Assembly: GCF_002091755.1 (NCBI RefSeq)
Contig: NZ_BDAI01000001.1
Coordinates: forward strand, 248,001-312,000
Reading direction: 5' to 3'
DNA: 64,000 nt
DNA from: Pseudomonas nitroreducens NBRC 12694
GTDB taxonomy: Bacteria > Pseudomonadota > Gammaproteobacteria > Pseudomonadales > Pseudomonadaceae
The notes under the pieces were generated by a model. It had not been told where the DNA came from. It did not search any database and worked only from the letters and a program-made list of their open reading frames with translations. Numbering within the stretch: the stretch's first letter is position 1; the number at the start of each line of letters is the position of its first letter. The position numbers and the translations under genes are program-made. Shown here in pieces: positions 17,003 to 25,864 of this stretch.

Positions 17003-19501
17003 TCAGAACGCGCCTTGCAGGGTCACCATGAAGTTGCGCGGCTCGCCGTAGAAGTTGCCCCAGGAAACGGCACCGACGCTCTGGTAGTACTTCTTGTCGA
17101 ACAGGTTGTTGCCGTTGAGCGCGACCGTCCAGTGATCGTCGATGCGGTAGCCCAGGCGGCCGCTGTAGATGGCGTAGTCCGATTGCACCGAGGTGACCTT
17201 GCCGCTGTGCACGGAGGTGTCGCTCTGCGCCGTCACGCCCGCCCCCAGGCTCCAGCGGTCCAGCTCGCCGGCCAGTTGATAGTCGGCCCAGGCGCGGAAC
17301 AGGTGGCGGGGAAAATAGGTGGTGGTGAAGGTCGGTTCCTGCGGATTTTCCGCGGCGCTCTTGAGGTACTTGGTCTGGGTGTAGGTGTAGCCGGCCAGCA
17401 GTTGCAGGCGATCGATGACCTCGCCGCTGATTTCCGCCTCGAAGCCCTGGGCGCGCACCTTGCCCACATCGGTGTAGCAGTAGCCGTCGGATGAGCCGGC
17501 ACAGACCGTGTCGTAGTCCGCCTCGGCGCGGTGTTCCTCCACCGTACGGAACAGGTTGAAGGCGGTGTTGACCCGACCCTCCAGCAGCTCGCCCTTGATG
17601 CCCAGCTCGTAGCTGGCGCCGGTCTTGGGTTGCAGCGGGCTGCCGGATTCGTCGGTGTAGGTGCTCTGCGGCTGGAAGATATCCGCGTAGCTGGTGTAGA
17701 CGGACCACTCATCGTTGAGGTCGTAGATCAGTGCCGCGAACGGCGTGACCTGGCCGTTCTCCTGGCTGCGGTCGTGCTGCCAGTAATCCCAGGCCTGAGT
17801 GTAGGAGTCTCGGCTGTTGCGGTACCAGCTGACGCGCGACCCCAGGACCGCGGTCAAAGGCTCGGCCAGCTTCAGGCGAAGGGTGGCGTAGGTGCCGAAT
17901 TGGCGGGTGTCCGAGTTGGTGGGTACCGGGCCGCCGCGGTAGGAGTTGGGCGCGTAGAAATCATCCGCCGGCTCGGGAATGTGCGAGTTGGGATGGAACG
18001 GGTCCTGCGAGGTACCCAGCAGGCTGGTCATGTTGATCAGCGCGTAGTGATCGTGGGTCTTGGCGCGGCTGGCGTTGGCGCCGACGGTCAGCTCATGCTG
18101 CAGGCCGAAGGCCTCGAATTTTCCGTCCAGGTAGGCATCGAAGCCGTAATCGGTCTGGTCGTAGTCGAACAGCCCGGAATACACCGAGGAAGGCGCCGAG
18201 GTCGCGCCCGATGCAACACCGCCCGAGGTCTCGGACAGGGCGTACTTGATGTCCTGGTCGTTGTGGGTCCAGACGCCGGCGAACTTGAAGGCCCAGTCCT
18301 CGTTCAACTGCTGGGACAGGTCGGCGAATACCGTGGTGCGCTCGCTTTCCCAGTTGTTCCAGGTAGCGCCCAGGCAGGTCGAGCGGCTGAGCTTCAGGTC
18401 CTTGCCGTTGCTGTAGCGCGGCAGGCCGTGCCAGCACGGAGTCGCATCCAGCTTCTCGTAGGCAACGCCCAGGCCCACGGTGGTATCCGGGGTCACGTCG
18501 TAGTCCAGCGCGCCGTAGAGAATCTGGTCATTGCGCTTGCCGACATCGTAAAAATACTGGCGATCCTGCAGCGCCACGACTGTTCGCCCACGCAGCGTGC
18601 CGGACTCGTTGAGCGGGCCGCCGGTATCCACCTGGCCGCGGTAGTTGTCCCAGGAGCCGGCCGAGAGCGACAGCTTGGTCTCCGGCACGCTCTGGCCCCG
18701 CTTGCGGACGAAATTGACACCGCCGGTGGAGCTGCCCGAGCCCTTCAGCATGCCCGCCGCGCCCTTGAGCACCTCGACCCGGTCGTAGAAGGCCATATCG
18801 CCGGAGAAGCTGTTGGCCTGGACGTACTCGCCGCCGACATCCAGCGGCACGCCGTCGTACTGGTACTGGCCCTGCATCATGAAGCCGCGGGAGTAGAAGT
18901 ACTTGCCGCCCATGGGCGACTCGTAGACGGCGATTCCCGGCGTCTTCTCCATCGCCTGTTCGATGGTAGTGACGTTCTGGTCGTCCATGTAGCGACGGGT
19001 CAGCACCGTCACCGACTGCGGGGTCTCGCGCAGGGAGTGCGCGCCCTTGCCGATGGTCACCGCGCGGGCCGAATAGGAATTGGTGCCCTCAGTGGTCGCG
19101 TCCAGCACCTGGCTGGACACCGTGGTGGAATCCATCTCCAGCACCGCATCCGACGGCGTCGGCACCAGGCCGTAGCCGCCGTTCTCCAGGCGGCGCACCG
19201 TCAGTTGCGTGCCAGACAGGATGCGGGCAAATCCGTCTTCGATGCTGTACTCGCCATTGAGCCCGGCGCTGCGCTTGCCTTCGGTCAGGCCGGCGTTCAC
19301 CGAGATGGGAATGCCGGCACTGCGGCCGAAATCGCCGAGCACCTGATCCAGCGGGCCGGCGGGAATGGCGTAGTGCTGGGTCCGCGTGACCGCGGATTCG
19401 GCCTGTGCCGGCGACATCGGCAGCAGGGCCAGCGTGGAACAGGACAGCAGGGCAAGGCCGAGCGACTGGCGCAGGGCGCGGGCGATGGGGTGAAGCGTCA
19501 T
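17003..19501 (-). CDS. TonB-dependent siderophore receptor with N-terminal signalling domain
   Basis: An 832-residue outer-membrane receptor. After the signal peptide (cleavage near AQAE) comes a secretin/TonB short N-terminal (STN) domain at about residues 40-115 (HYAIPAGPLDQVLGDF), the mark of transducers that activate an ECF sigma factor. The plug follows (RETPQSVTVLTRRYMDDQ, RGFMMQGQYQYDG, VEVLKGAAGML), then a 22-strand barrel ending in LQGAF. It resembles FpvA/FoxA/FiuA-type ferri-siderophore receptors. The FecR and sigma genes lie directly upstream on the same strand, completing a cell-surface signalling system. The siderophore cannot be read from sequence alone. Confidence 0.95.
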   Translation of the reverse strand: MTLHPIARALRQSLGLALLSCSTLALLPMSPAQAESAVTRTQHYAIPAGPLDQVLGDFGRSAGIPISVNAGLTEGKRSAGLNGEYSIEDGFARILSGTQLTVRRLENGGYGLVPTPSDAVLEMDSTTVSSQVLDATTEGTNSYSARAVTIGKGAHSLRETPQSVTVLTRRYMDDQNVTTIEQAMEKTPGIAVYESPMGGKYFYSRGFMMQGQYQYDGVPLDVGGEYVQANSFSGDMAFYDRVEVLKGAAGMLKGSGSSTGGVNFVRKRGQSVPETKLSLSAGSWDNYRGQVDTGGPLNESGTLRGRTVVALQDRQYFYDVGKRNDQILYGALDYDVTPDTTVGLGVAYEKLDATPCWHGLPRYSNGKDLKLSRSTCLGATWNNWESERTTVFADLSQQLNEDWAFKFAGVWTHNDQDIKYALSETSGGVASGATSAPSSVYSGLFDYDQTDYGFDAYLDGKFEAFGLQHELTVGANASRAKTHDHYALINMTSLLGTSQDPFHPNSHIPEPADDFYAPNSYRGGPVPTNSDTRQFGTYATLRLKLAEPLTAVLGSRVSWYRNSRDSYTQAWDYWQHDRSQENGQVTPFAALIYDLNDEWSVYTSYADIFQPQSTYTDESGSPLQPKTGASYELGIKGELLEGRVNTAFNLFRTVEEHRAEADYDTVCAGSSDGYCYTDVGKVRAQGFEAEISGEVIDRLQLLAGYTYTQTKYLKSAAENPQEPTFTTTYFPRHLFRAWADYQLAGELDRWSLGAGVTAQSDTSVHSGKVTSVQSDYAIYSGRLGYRIDDHWTVALNGNNLFDKKYYQSVGAVSWGNFYGEPRNFMVTLQGAF

Positions 19502-19593
19502 GGGCAGAGGGTCCGTTTCTCGTTGTGGGCCCGCGTGTGCGAGCAGGGATTTCTCCCTAGGCCAAGCGAGAAACGAAAACCTGCCGACTTTTC

Positions 19594-19609
19594 GAGAATT
19601 ATTTTCATT
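19594..19609 (-). promoter_or_regulatory. Fur/FecI-type promoter element upstream of the TonB receptor
   Basis: The minus strand reads AATGAAAATAATTCTC about 95 bases before the receptor start. This resembles both a Fur half-site and the GAAAATAATT region of promoters read by iron-starvation ECF sigma factors. It supports separate sigma-dependent expression of the receptor. Confidence 0.5.
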
Positions 19610-19663
19610 GGTGTTTTTCTGCGGCGCTCGTCTGCGATTTTCCGCAGCGCTGGGCTTCTTTCC

Positions 19664-20659
19664 CTAGCGCGAGCCCACTGTCACCCAGTAGCGGGTGCGC
19701 CGCTGGACCGTCACCGGCAGGCTGTCCTGCAGCATGGCCAGCACCCGGTCGGTATCGGCCAGCGGATAGGAGCCGCTCAGGCGAATACCGGCGACCGCCG
19801 GATCGCAGCGCAGCAGCCCGGGGCGATAGCGGTCCAGCTCGGCGAGAAAATCCCCAAGGCGCATGCGCTCGGCCACCAGGTAGCCATCGACCCAGGCGCC
19901 GCCATTCGCTTCCAGCACCTGCGGAGCGCCGACGCCAGCCGCATCGATGCGAGCTTGCGACCCCGCCTCGATCACCCTCGCCTCGCCGCCGGCCCGCGAA
20001 CTGGCAGCGACCCGCCCCTGAGTGACGGCCAGCAAGGTGCCGCGCCCGCCTTCGTCCCTGCGGACGCGGAAGCGCGTGCCCAACGGCTGCAACACTGCGT
20101 CGCCGCTGACAACCCGGAACGGCCGCCCCGCGCCATCGCGGGCGGTGAGAATCTCGATTTCGCCGTAGCGCAGGCGCAGTTCGCGAGCGCTGTCGGTGTA
20201 ACGCAGGTCGACCGCGGTTGCGGTGTTGAGCCACAGGCGCGTGCCATCGGGCAGCGTGCGCGGCGTTCGCTCGCCGACGCCGGTGCGGTAGTCCGCCATG
20301 GCGCCCTGCACCCACTGCGTGTCGCGGCCCTGCCAGGCAAGCCCGCCGAGCAGGCCGAAACCGACCAGCACCTTGAGCGCCTTGCGCCGGTCCATCTCGT
20401 TGTAGTGGCGGCGACCGGCCAGCTGCCGCGCCATCGGGTCGGCCAGTGCGCCGGCGTGACGCTGCAGGCCGAGCGGAATGCTGCTCAGGCGCTGCCAGGC
20501 GCGCTCGTGCTCGCTGCTGGCCTCGCGCCAGACCAGCAACTGGCGCTGCTCGGCATCGCTCATGCAGCCCGACTGGGCCAGGGTGAACCAGGCAATCGCC
20601 TGGTCGCGGATGCTGCTGGAGATGGGCCGGGAATCGCTCTCGCGGGACATGGCGTTCAC
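19664..20659 (-). CDS. FecR family anti-sigma regulator
   Basis: A 331-residue inner-membrane sigma regulator. The cytoplasmic N-terminus (DUF4880-like, QAIAWFTLAQSGCMSDAEQRQLLVW) precedes one membrane helix near residues 92-108 and the periplasmic FecR domain (TLPDGTRLWLNTATAVDLRY, VTQGRVAASS). The C-terminal STN-like part (LSGSYPLADTDRVLAMLQDSLPV) contacts the receptor STN domain. A GTG at 20659 overlaps the sigma stop codon by four bases, and an ATG nine bases later is the alternative start. It transmits receptor occupancy to the sigma factor. Confidence 0.92.
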   Translation of the reverse strand: MNAMSRESDSRPISSSIRDQAIAWFTLAQSGCMSDAEQRQLLVWREASSEHERAWQRLSSIPLGLQRHAGALADPMARQLAGRRHYNEMDRRKALKVLVGFGLLGGLAWQGRDTQWVQGAMADYRTGVGERTPRTLPDGTRLWLNTATAVDLRYTDSARELRLRYGEIEILTARDGAGRPFRVVSGDAVLQPLGTRFRVRRDEGGRGTLLAVTQGRVAASSRAGGEARVIEAGSQARIDAAGVGAPQVLEANGGAWVDGYLVAERMRLGDFLAELDRYRPGLLRCDPAVAGIRLSGSYPLADTDRVLAMLQDSLPVTVQRRTRYWVTVGSR

Positions 20660-21165
20660 TCGAACCGGCTCGCGTAGCAGGCCGCAAACGCCTTGCTCAT
20701 CGCCTTCTGCACCTGGTTGACGCTCAGTTCCAGGCGCAACGCGATCTGCGGGTAAGTCAGGCCGTCGAGCTGCGACAGCAGGAAGATTTCCCGCACCTGG
20801 GGCGCCAGGCCATGCAGGAGTTCATCGACCTCCACCAAAGCCTCGATCAGCAGCAGGCGTTCTTCCTCGGACGGCGCCACCGCTTCGGGACGCGCGGCCA
20901 GCGCTTCGAGGTAGGCCCGCTCGACCGCCTGACGGCGCCAGCGGTTGATCAGCAGGCTGTTGGCAATGGTGGCGAGGTAGGCCAGCGGCTGGCGAAGGTC
21001 GGCGATGGCGCTGCGCGAGCGCATCACCCGCACAAAGGTGTCATGGGCCAGGTCTTCCGCATCGGCGTGCTCGCCCAGGCGGCGGCGCAGCCAGCCCTTC
21101 AGCCACCCGTGGTGCGCAAGGTAAAGCCGCTCAACATCCCGTTCGAATGCCCGCTCGCTGTCCAT
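20656..21165 (-). CDS. ECF RNA polymerase sigma factor, FecI/FpvI-like
   Basis: A 169-residue sigma-70 family protein of the iron-starvation ECF group. Region 2 shows DAEDLAHDTFVRVMRS and region 4 shows VREIFLLSQLDGLTYPQIA, which recognises the -35 element. It directs transcription of the cognate TonB receptor gene downstream. The start codon lies seven bases after a 41-base dyad with a Fur-box-like core, and no strong ribosome site is visible, so translation may be weak or structure-controlled. FecR overlaps its 3' end by four bases. Confidence 0.92.
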   Translation of the reverse strand: MDSERAFERDVERLYLAHHGWLKGWLRRRLGEHADAEDLAHDTFVRVMRSRSAIADLRQPLAYLATIANSLLINRWRRQAVERAYLEALAARPEAVAPSEEERLLLIEALVEVDELLHGLAPQVREIFLLSQLDGLTYPQIALRLELSVNQVQKAMSKAFAACYASRFE

Positions 21166-21171
21166 GAACGT

Positions 21172-21212
21172 CCAGTATTGTTAAACATGATAATCGTTCT
21201 CAACAATACTGG
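21172..21212. promoter_or_regulatory. Fur-box-like site enclosed in an 11-bp inverted repeat
   Basis: Perfect arms CCAGTATTGTT and AACAATACTGG enclose a 19-base centre containing ATGATAATCGTTCTC, which matches the Fur consensus at most positions. The element ends seven bases before the sigma-factor start. It most likely gives iron repression of the sigma/FecR operon; the outer dyad would also form a hairpin in the leader RNA. Confidence 0.65.
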
Positions 21213-21292
21213 ATTTGCCCTGCCCTGCGCAATTGGCCGGATCATTCGGGGCAATGACCTGCTGCGGACGGCATCAGGCCATTGCCTCCACC

Positions 21293-22387
21293 TCAGGGCT
21301 TGATGGCGATCTTCAGCACGCCGTCGCGCTGGTGGGCGAACAGGTCGTAGGCGTTGACGATGTCGTCGAGCGCATAGTGGTGCGTCACTAGCGAGCCGAA
21401 GTCGGCGCGGTTCGACTCGATGATGCTCATCAGGCGGCGCATGCGCTCCTTACCGCCAGGGCACAGGGCGGTATTGATGCGATGGTCACCCAGGCCGGCG
21501 GCAAACGCCGAGAGCGGGATGTGCACATCGCTGGAGTAGACCCCCAGGCTCGACAGCGTCCCGCCCGGCTTGAGTACCTTCATCGCCTGCTCGAAGGTGC
21601 TCGGCAGCCCCAGGCATTCGATGGACGAATCGGCACCGCGCCCACCGGTGAGCTTCATCACCTCGTCCACCACGTCGCACTTGGTGAAGTCCAGGGTGAC
21701 GTCGGCCCCCATGCTGCGGGAGATGTCCAACCGGTGCGCGTTGCCATCCACCGCGATGATGGTCGAGGCACCCAGCAGGCGGGCGCCAGCGGTGGCGCAC
21801 AGGCCGATCGGCCCCTGGGCGAAGACGACCACGGTGTCGCCGATACGGATATTGGCGTTCTCGGCGCCCTTGAAGCCAGTGGACATGATGTCGGGGCACA
21901 TCAGCACCTGTTCGTCGGTGAGACTGTCCGGGATCGGCGCGAGGTTGCCTTCGGCATCGGGCACCAGGACGTACTCGGCCTGGGTACCGTCGATCAGGTT
22001 GCCGAAGCGCCAGCCGGCGGTGGCCTTGTAGCCGTGGCAGGCGCAGCGACCGCTCTCGACGAGGTAGCTGCCATCCTGCGAGGGCACGCCATCCTGCGCG
22101 GCATAGGAATTGAAATTCGGGCAGATCGCACCGGCAATGACCCGCTGGCCCTCGCGGTAGCCCTTGACCGCGCTGCCGAGCTTCTCGATGACGCCAACCG
22201 GTTCGTGCCCGACGGTCAGCCCCCTGGCCACCGGGTACTCGCCCTTGAGGATGTGCACGTCGGTGCCGCAGATGGTGGTCGTGGTGATGCGGATCAGCGC
22301 GTCGTTGGGGCCGACCTCGGGGATGGGTTTGTCCGCCAGCTCGATTCGCCCCGGTTCCACGAAGATCGCCGCTTTCATCATTGCCAT
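21293..22387 (-). CDS. zinc-dependent alcohol dehydrogenase family protein
   Basis: The ATG at 22387, preceded by GAGGAGAAACAACG, gives 364 residues. The catalytic zinc site is visible as CGTDVH and GHEPVG, and the cofactor-binding region follows (VVFAQGPIGLCATAGARLLGA). The insert with YLVESGRCACHGYKATAGW resembles secondary-alcohol dehydrogenases of the Clostridium beijerinckii type. It oxidises an alcohol with NAD(P), substrate unknown. It is a single gene with no evident operon partner; its stop is 127 bases from the sigma-factor start. Confidence 0.88.
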   Translation of the reverse strand: MAMMKAAIFVEPGRIELADKPIPEVGPNDALIRITTTTICGTDVHILKGEYPVARGLTVGHEPVGVIEKLGSAVKGYREGQRVIAGAICPNFNSYAAQDGVPSQDGSYLVESGRCACHGYKATAGWRFGNLIDGTQAEYVLVPDAEGNLAPIPDSLTDEQVLMCPDIMSTGFKGAENANIRIGDTVVVFAQGPIGLCATAGARLLGASTIIAVDGNAHRLDISRSMGADVTLDFTKCDVVDEVMKLTGGRGADSSIECLGLPSTFEQAMKVLKPGGTLSSLGVYSSDVHIPLSAFAAGLGDHRINTALCPGGKERMRRLMSIIESNRADFGSLVTHHYALDDIVNAYDLFAHQRDGVLKIAIKP

Positions 22388-22885
22388 CGTTGTTTCTCCT
22401 CGCTTGGAATGCGCCATGGATGCACAGGACCGGGGATCGCAGGAAACGAATGCCCGCGGCGCCTCGGCCGACCGGACCCAGTGTGCTTGGCCGGAGCGGA
22501 ATCCCTTTGATGCATATCAAGCCAGGGGAAGCTCGCTCGGCAGCCTGCCTGCCGGGAACGCTGGCGGGCTGATAGAGCATTGACCGGAATCGCCAGAAAA
22601 CAAGGCGCGCGGACAGTCCGGCGAGCATGCGCAACTCCACCGGCGGGAGGTCCAGCGCGATGCCCTGGTAGCGCGCGTGGAAGGTGCGCTACCAGCTCCA
22701 GCTCGACGCCTGGGTGCCGGAGCGCCGCCGCAGTGACCCTGTACAAGACCCTCGCGCGATAGCTGGGAAAGCTGCGCAGCGCCTGCCGCCCAGCGCCCAC
22801 CGGAGGAATCGTTCGAGGCCCGCGGAGGTTACAATGGGCACCACGCCGATTCCCCCGGATCGGGCACGCCCGGAGCCAGCTTCAA
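22388..22885. other. intergenic stretch without a recognisable gene
   Basis: About 500 bases between the divergent alcohol dehydrogenase and GNAT genes. Several short open frames exist on both strands because of the high GC content, but none has a ribosome site or family resemblance. Promoters for both genes must lie here. Confidence 0.5.
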
Positions 22886-23575
22886 ATGTTCACCCTCGTA
22901 AACCTCGACACCTCGCCCCCCGAATCCCTGAAAAGCCAGGTGCTGCAGATGGTGGTGGACTATTTCAGCGACGTCAGCCCGGTGCCGCTGACGCCGAGCA
23001 ACCCGCTGTTCCAGCTGTACCAGTACGTGATCGGCTTCGAGGTGCACCTGTACCTGCAGGCCATGAACGGCTCGCCGGACGGCCCCACGCGGCTGATCCT
23101 CGCCCTGGATGATGAAGACCCATCGCAGGTGCTGGGTTTCGCCCTCTACCTGCCGAGCCAGGATGACGCCCAGGCCTGCACCCTGGCCTACCTCGCCGTC
23201 CAGGCCAGCCACCGCCGGCGCGGTATCGCCCGCGCCATGCTGCAGAAGATGCTCGAGCATCGCCCCCACGCGGAACTGGCCTGTGCGGCGGGCAAGGTGC
23301 CGGTCTTCGAGGCGATGGGCTTCCGCATCCTGGCGGCGCAGGGGCCGCACGTGCTGCTGAACACCCGCGACCAGCGTTCCGACGGCATGGTCGCGGTGCA
23401 GGATCTCGCGCCGATCTACCAGTCCAAGGAAGTGCGGCAGATCCACACCTATCTGGTGAAGCAGAAGGGCAGCAAGGCGATGCGCGAGGCCGAGCAGAAA
23501 CGCGATCGCCTGCTGGACCAGATGACCTGGCAAGCCCGGGAACTGGTCAAGGCGCGCTTCCCGACGATTCACTGA
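22886..23575 (+). CDS. GNAT family N-acetyltransferase
   Basis: A 229-residue protein with the acetyl-CoA-binding motif A of the GNAT fold (LAYLAVQASHRRRGIARAML, near residues 104-123) preceded by VLGFALYLPS. The C-terminal 70 residues (from about 160) are an extra, charged, probably helical segment (VKQKGSKAMREAEQKRDRLL) not needed for the fold. The start at 22886 begins MFTLVNLDTSP. Substrate is unknown. It is convergent with the TetR gene at 23630. Confidence 0.85.
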   Translation: MFTLVNLDTSPPESLKSQVLQMVVDYFSDVSPVPLTPSNPLFQLYQYVIGFEVHLYLQAMNGSPDGPTRLILALDDEDPSQVLGFALYLPSQDDAQACTLAYLAVQASHRRRGIARAMLQKMLEHRPHAELACAAGKVPVFEAMGFRILAAQGPHVLLNTRDQRSDGMVAVQDLAPIYQSKEVRQIHTYLVKQKGSKAMREAEQKRDRLLDQMTWQARELVKARFPTIH

Positions 23576-23629
23576 GGGGCGGTTCGAGTCGTCTGCCGCG
23601 TCCCCGGGCAGGAGATTCCGCGCGGTGCC

Positions 23630-24280
23630 TCAGCGCCCGGATTCGGGCATGTAGAACGCCACCAGATCGAGACAGGCACTGATGCCATGCTCGATGGCCT
23701 TCATGTTGCGCCGACGCTGCCAGTCCAGCCACAAGCCATCGAGCATGGCCATGATGGCGTCGGCCGAGTTCTCGATACGCTCGGCGCCCACCTCGCGCTC
23801 CTCGGCGATCCTGCGCAGGATTTCCACCAGGCGTTCGCGGTAGATGGCGTAGAGCTTGCGCTCGGTGTCGGCGATGTCTTCCTGGAACAGCGAGGCGGAC
23901 CACAGGTCGATGCGCACCGACAGGTAGCTGCGGTCGAGAAAGGTGCTGGTGAAGCCACTGCGCAGGAACACTTCCAGCTGCGCCATGGACGTGCGCGGCT
24001 CGGCCACCAGCCCCGCGCGGGTCGCTTCGTAGAGCTGGTGCGAGGCGTATTTGTAAGCCTCCACCAGCAGCTCGTTCATGTCCTTGAAGTGGTAGCTGAT
24101 GTGCCCCAGCGCCATCTCGGCGCGCGCCGCCACCTTGCGCGCGGACAGCTTGGCGTAGCCCTCCTCGCTCAGACAGAGGAAGGCAGCCTTGATGATCTCC
24201 TCGCGGCGCAATTCAGGGTCGTAGACCTTTTTCGTTTTCTGTTGCGCCGCTTTCTGCTGCGCCACCTTCTGTTGTGACAT
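23630..24280 (-). CDS. TetR family regulator, BetI-like, of the catabolic cluster
   Basis: A 216-residue repressor. The helix-turn-helix (LSARKVAARAEMALGHISYHFKD) and following MNELLVEAYKYAS resemble BetI/RutR-type members. An unusual Lys/Gln/Ala-rich N-terminal extension holds short tandem repeats of the AQQK type. It is the last gene, 77 bases after the aldehyde dehydrogenase stop, of the minus-strand cluster starting at 34065, and is the most likely protein to bind the three palindromes upstream of that start. A hairpin precedes the gene. Confidence 0.88.
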   Translation of the reverse strand: MSQQKVAQQKAAQQKTKKVYDPELRREEIIKAAFLCLSEEGYAKLSARKVAARAEMALGHISYHFKDMNELLVEAYKYASHQLYEATRAGLVAEPRTSMAQLEVFLRSGFTSTFLDRSYLSVRIDLWSASLFQEDIADTERKLYAIYRERLVEILRRIAEEREVGAERIENSADAIMAMLDGLWLDWQRRRNMKAIEHGISACLDLVAFYMPESGR

Positions 24281-24307
24281 GGCGTGCCGATTCCAAGGTT
24301 GGCAGTT

Positions 24308-24327
24308 GGGGCGGATTATTCCGCCCC
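24308..24327. promoter_or_regulatory. hairpin between aldehyde dehydrogenase and TetR genes
   Basis: Eight-base arms GGGGCGGA and TCCGCCCC enclose a TTAT loop. It lies in the 77-base gap upstream of the TetR gene on the minus strand. No T-run follows, so it may be a weak terminator, an attenuator that lowers regulator expression, or an operator. Confidence 0.4.
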
Positions 24328-24356
24328 GTGTCCGTCATGGTCAAAAGTTAGTTCAT

Positions 24357-25838
24357 TCATAGCCTGATCCAGGTCGCCTTGAGTTCGGTGTACTTGTCGA
24401 AGGCATGCAGCGAACGGTCACGCCCGTTGCCGGACTGCTTGAAGCCGCCGAAGGGCGCGGTCATGTCGCCGCCCGAGTATTGGTTGACCCACACCGAGCC
24501 GGCCCGCAGCGCACGCGAAACCTGGTGCGCGCGGGACAGGTTGGACGTCCACAAGGCCGCCGCCAGGCCGTAGGGCGTGTCGTTGGCGATGGCCACCGCC
24601 TCCTCGGCATCCTTGAAGCTGATGACCGAGAGCACGGCGCCGAAGATTTCCTCGCGGGCGATACGCATGTCGTTGCGCACGCCATCGAAGACCACCGGCG
24701 CCAGGTAGCAACGCTCGCTTTCGCCGCTGCCGGCCACCAGCCGGGCGCCCTCCTCCAGGCCGCTGGCGATGTAGCCCTGCACCAACTGCAGATGCTGGGC
24801 GTCAACCAGTGCGCCATAGCAACTGGTCGGATCAAGGGCGTCGTTCGGCGTCCACGCGGCCAGTGCTTCACGCAGATGCTCGAGGAATTCTTCGCGCACC
24901 GACTCCTGCACCAGCAGGCGCGAACCGGCAGTGCAGACCTGGCCCTGGTTGTAGGCGATGGCGGCGGCGGCACTGATAGCCGCCGCGCGCAGCTCGGGCG
25001 CATCGGCGAAGACGATGTTCGGGCTCTTGCCACCGGCCTCGGTCCACACGCGCTTGAGGTTGGACTGCCCGGCGGCGACCATCAGGCGCTTGGCCACGCC
25101 GGTCGAGCCGGTGAAGGCGATGGCGTCGACGTCCATGTGCCGCGACAGGGCGTCACCGGCCTCGGCGCCATAGCCCGGCACCACGTTCAACACACCCACG
25201 GGGATGCCCGCCTCGCAGGCCAGCCGAGCGATACGGATGGCCGTCAGTGGCGAGCGCTCGGACGGCTTGAGCACCACGGAGTTGCCACACGCCAGCGCCG
25301 GGCCGAGCTTCCAGCTGGCCATCAGCAGCGGGAAGTTCCACGGCACTATCACGCCAACCACGCCCACGGCTTCGCGGGTGACCAGGCCCAGCTGGTCCTC
25401 GGCGGTGGCGGCGATCTCGCCGTAGACCTTGTCGATGGCCTCGGCGGACCAGCGAATGGCATTGGCCGCGCCGGGCACGTCGGTGGCCAGGGAGTGGGCG
25501 ATGGGCTTGCCCATGTCGAGGGTTTCCAGCAGCGCCAGCTCCTCGGCGTGGCTTTCCAGCAGATCGGCGAAACGGATCAGGATGCGCTTGCGCTGCACCG
25601 GTGCCATGCGCGACCAGTGCCCGGCCTCGAATACCCGGCGCGCGCTGGCCACGGCACGCTCAATGTCAGCTGCGCCACCTCGTGCGATGGCCGCCAGGCG
25701 GCGCCCGTCGAGTGGGCTGGCCTTGTCGAAGGTGCGCAGGTCCTGCGCGCTGCAGTAATCACCGTCGATGAAGCAGCGACCTTCGATGGCGAGCGTTGCC
25801 GCGCGCTCGCTCCAGTCCTGCAGAGTTGTTGCGGTCAT
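24357..25838 (-). CDS. NAD(P)-dependent aldehyde dehydrogenase
   Basis: The ATG at 25838 with AAGGAGCAAACC gives 493 residues, standard for the family. The cofactor region (VVGVIVPWNFPLLMASWKLG), FTGSTGVAKRLM, the catalytic base in WTEAGGKSPN and the nucleophile Cys in NQGQVCTAGSR are all present. It resembles PuuC-type enzymes acting on amino-aldehydes, but other aldehydes are possible. It lies 26 bases after the ABC ATPase gene, so it is inferred to oxidise an aldehyde formed by the LLM monooxygenase and hydrolase steps of the same cluster. Confidence 0.92.
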   Translation of the reverse strand: MTATTLQDWSERAATLAIEGRCFIDGDYCSAQDLRTFDKASPLDGRRLAAIARGGAADIERAVASARRVFEAGHWSRMAPVQRKRILIRFADLLESHAEELALLETLDMGKPIAHSLATDVPGAANAIRWSAEAIDKVYGEIAATAEDQLGLVTREAVGVVGVIVPWNFPLLMASWKLGPALACGNSVVLKPSERSPLTAIRIARLACEAGIPVGVLNVVPGYGAEAGDALSRHMDVDAIAFTGSTGVAKRLMVAAGQSNLKRVWTEAGGKSPNIVFADAPELRAAAISAAAAIAYNQGQVCTAGSRLLVQESVREEFLEHLREALAAWTPNDALDPTSCYGALVDAQHLQLVQGYIASGLEEGARLVAGSGESERCYLAPVVFDGVRNDMRIAREEIFGAVLSVISFKDAEEAVAIANDTPYGLAAALWTSNLSRAHQVSRALRAGSVWVNQYSGGDMTAPFGGFKQSGNGRDRSLHAFDKYTELKATWIRL

Positions 25839-25864
25839 GGTTTGCTCCTTGAGCGGAAATGAGT

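Noticed and set aside
17531..20677. A 1048-residue plus-strand frame opposite the TonB receptor and FecR genes
   Set aside because: It covers two well-supported minus-strand genes and has no recognisable domain; it is a GC-bias shadow.
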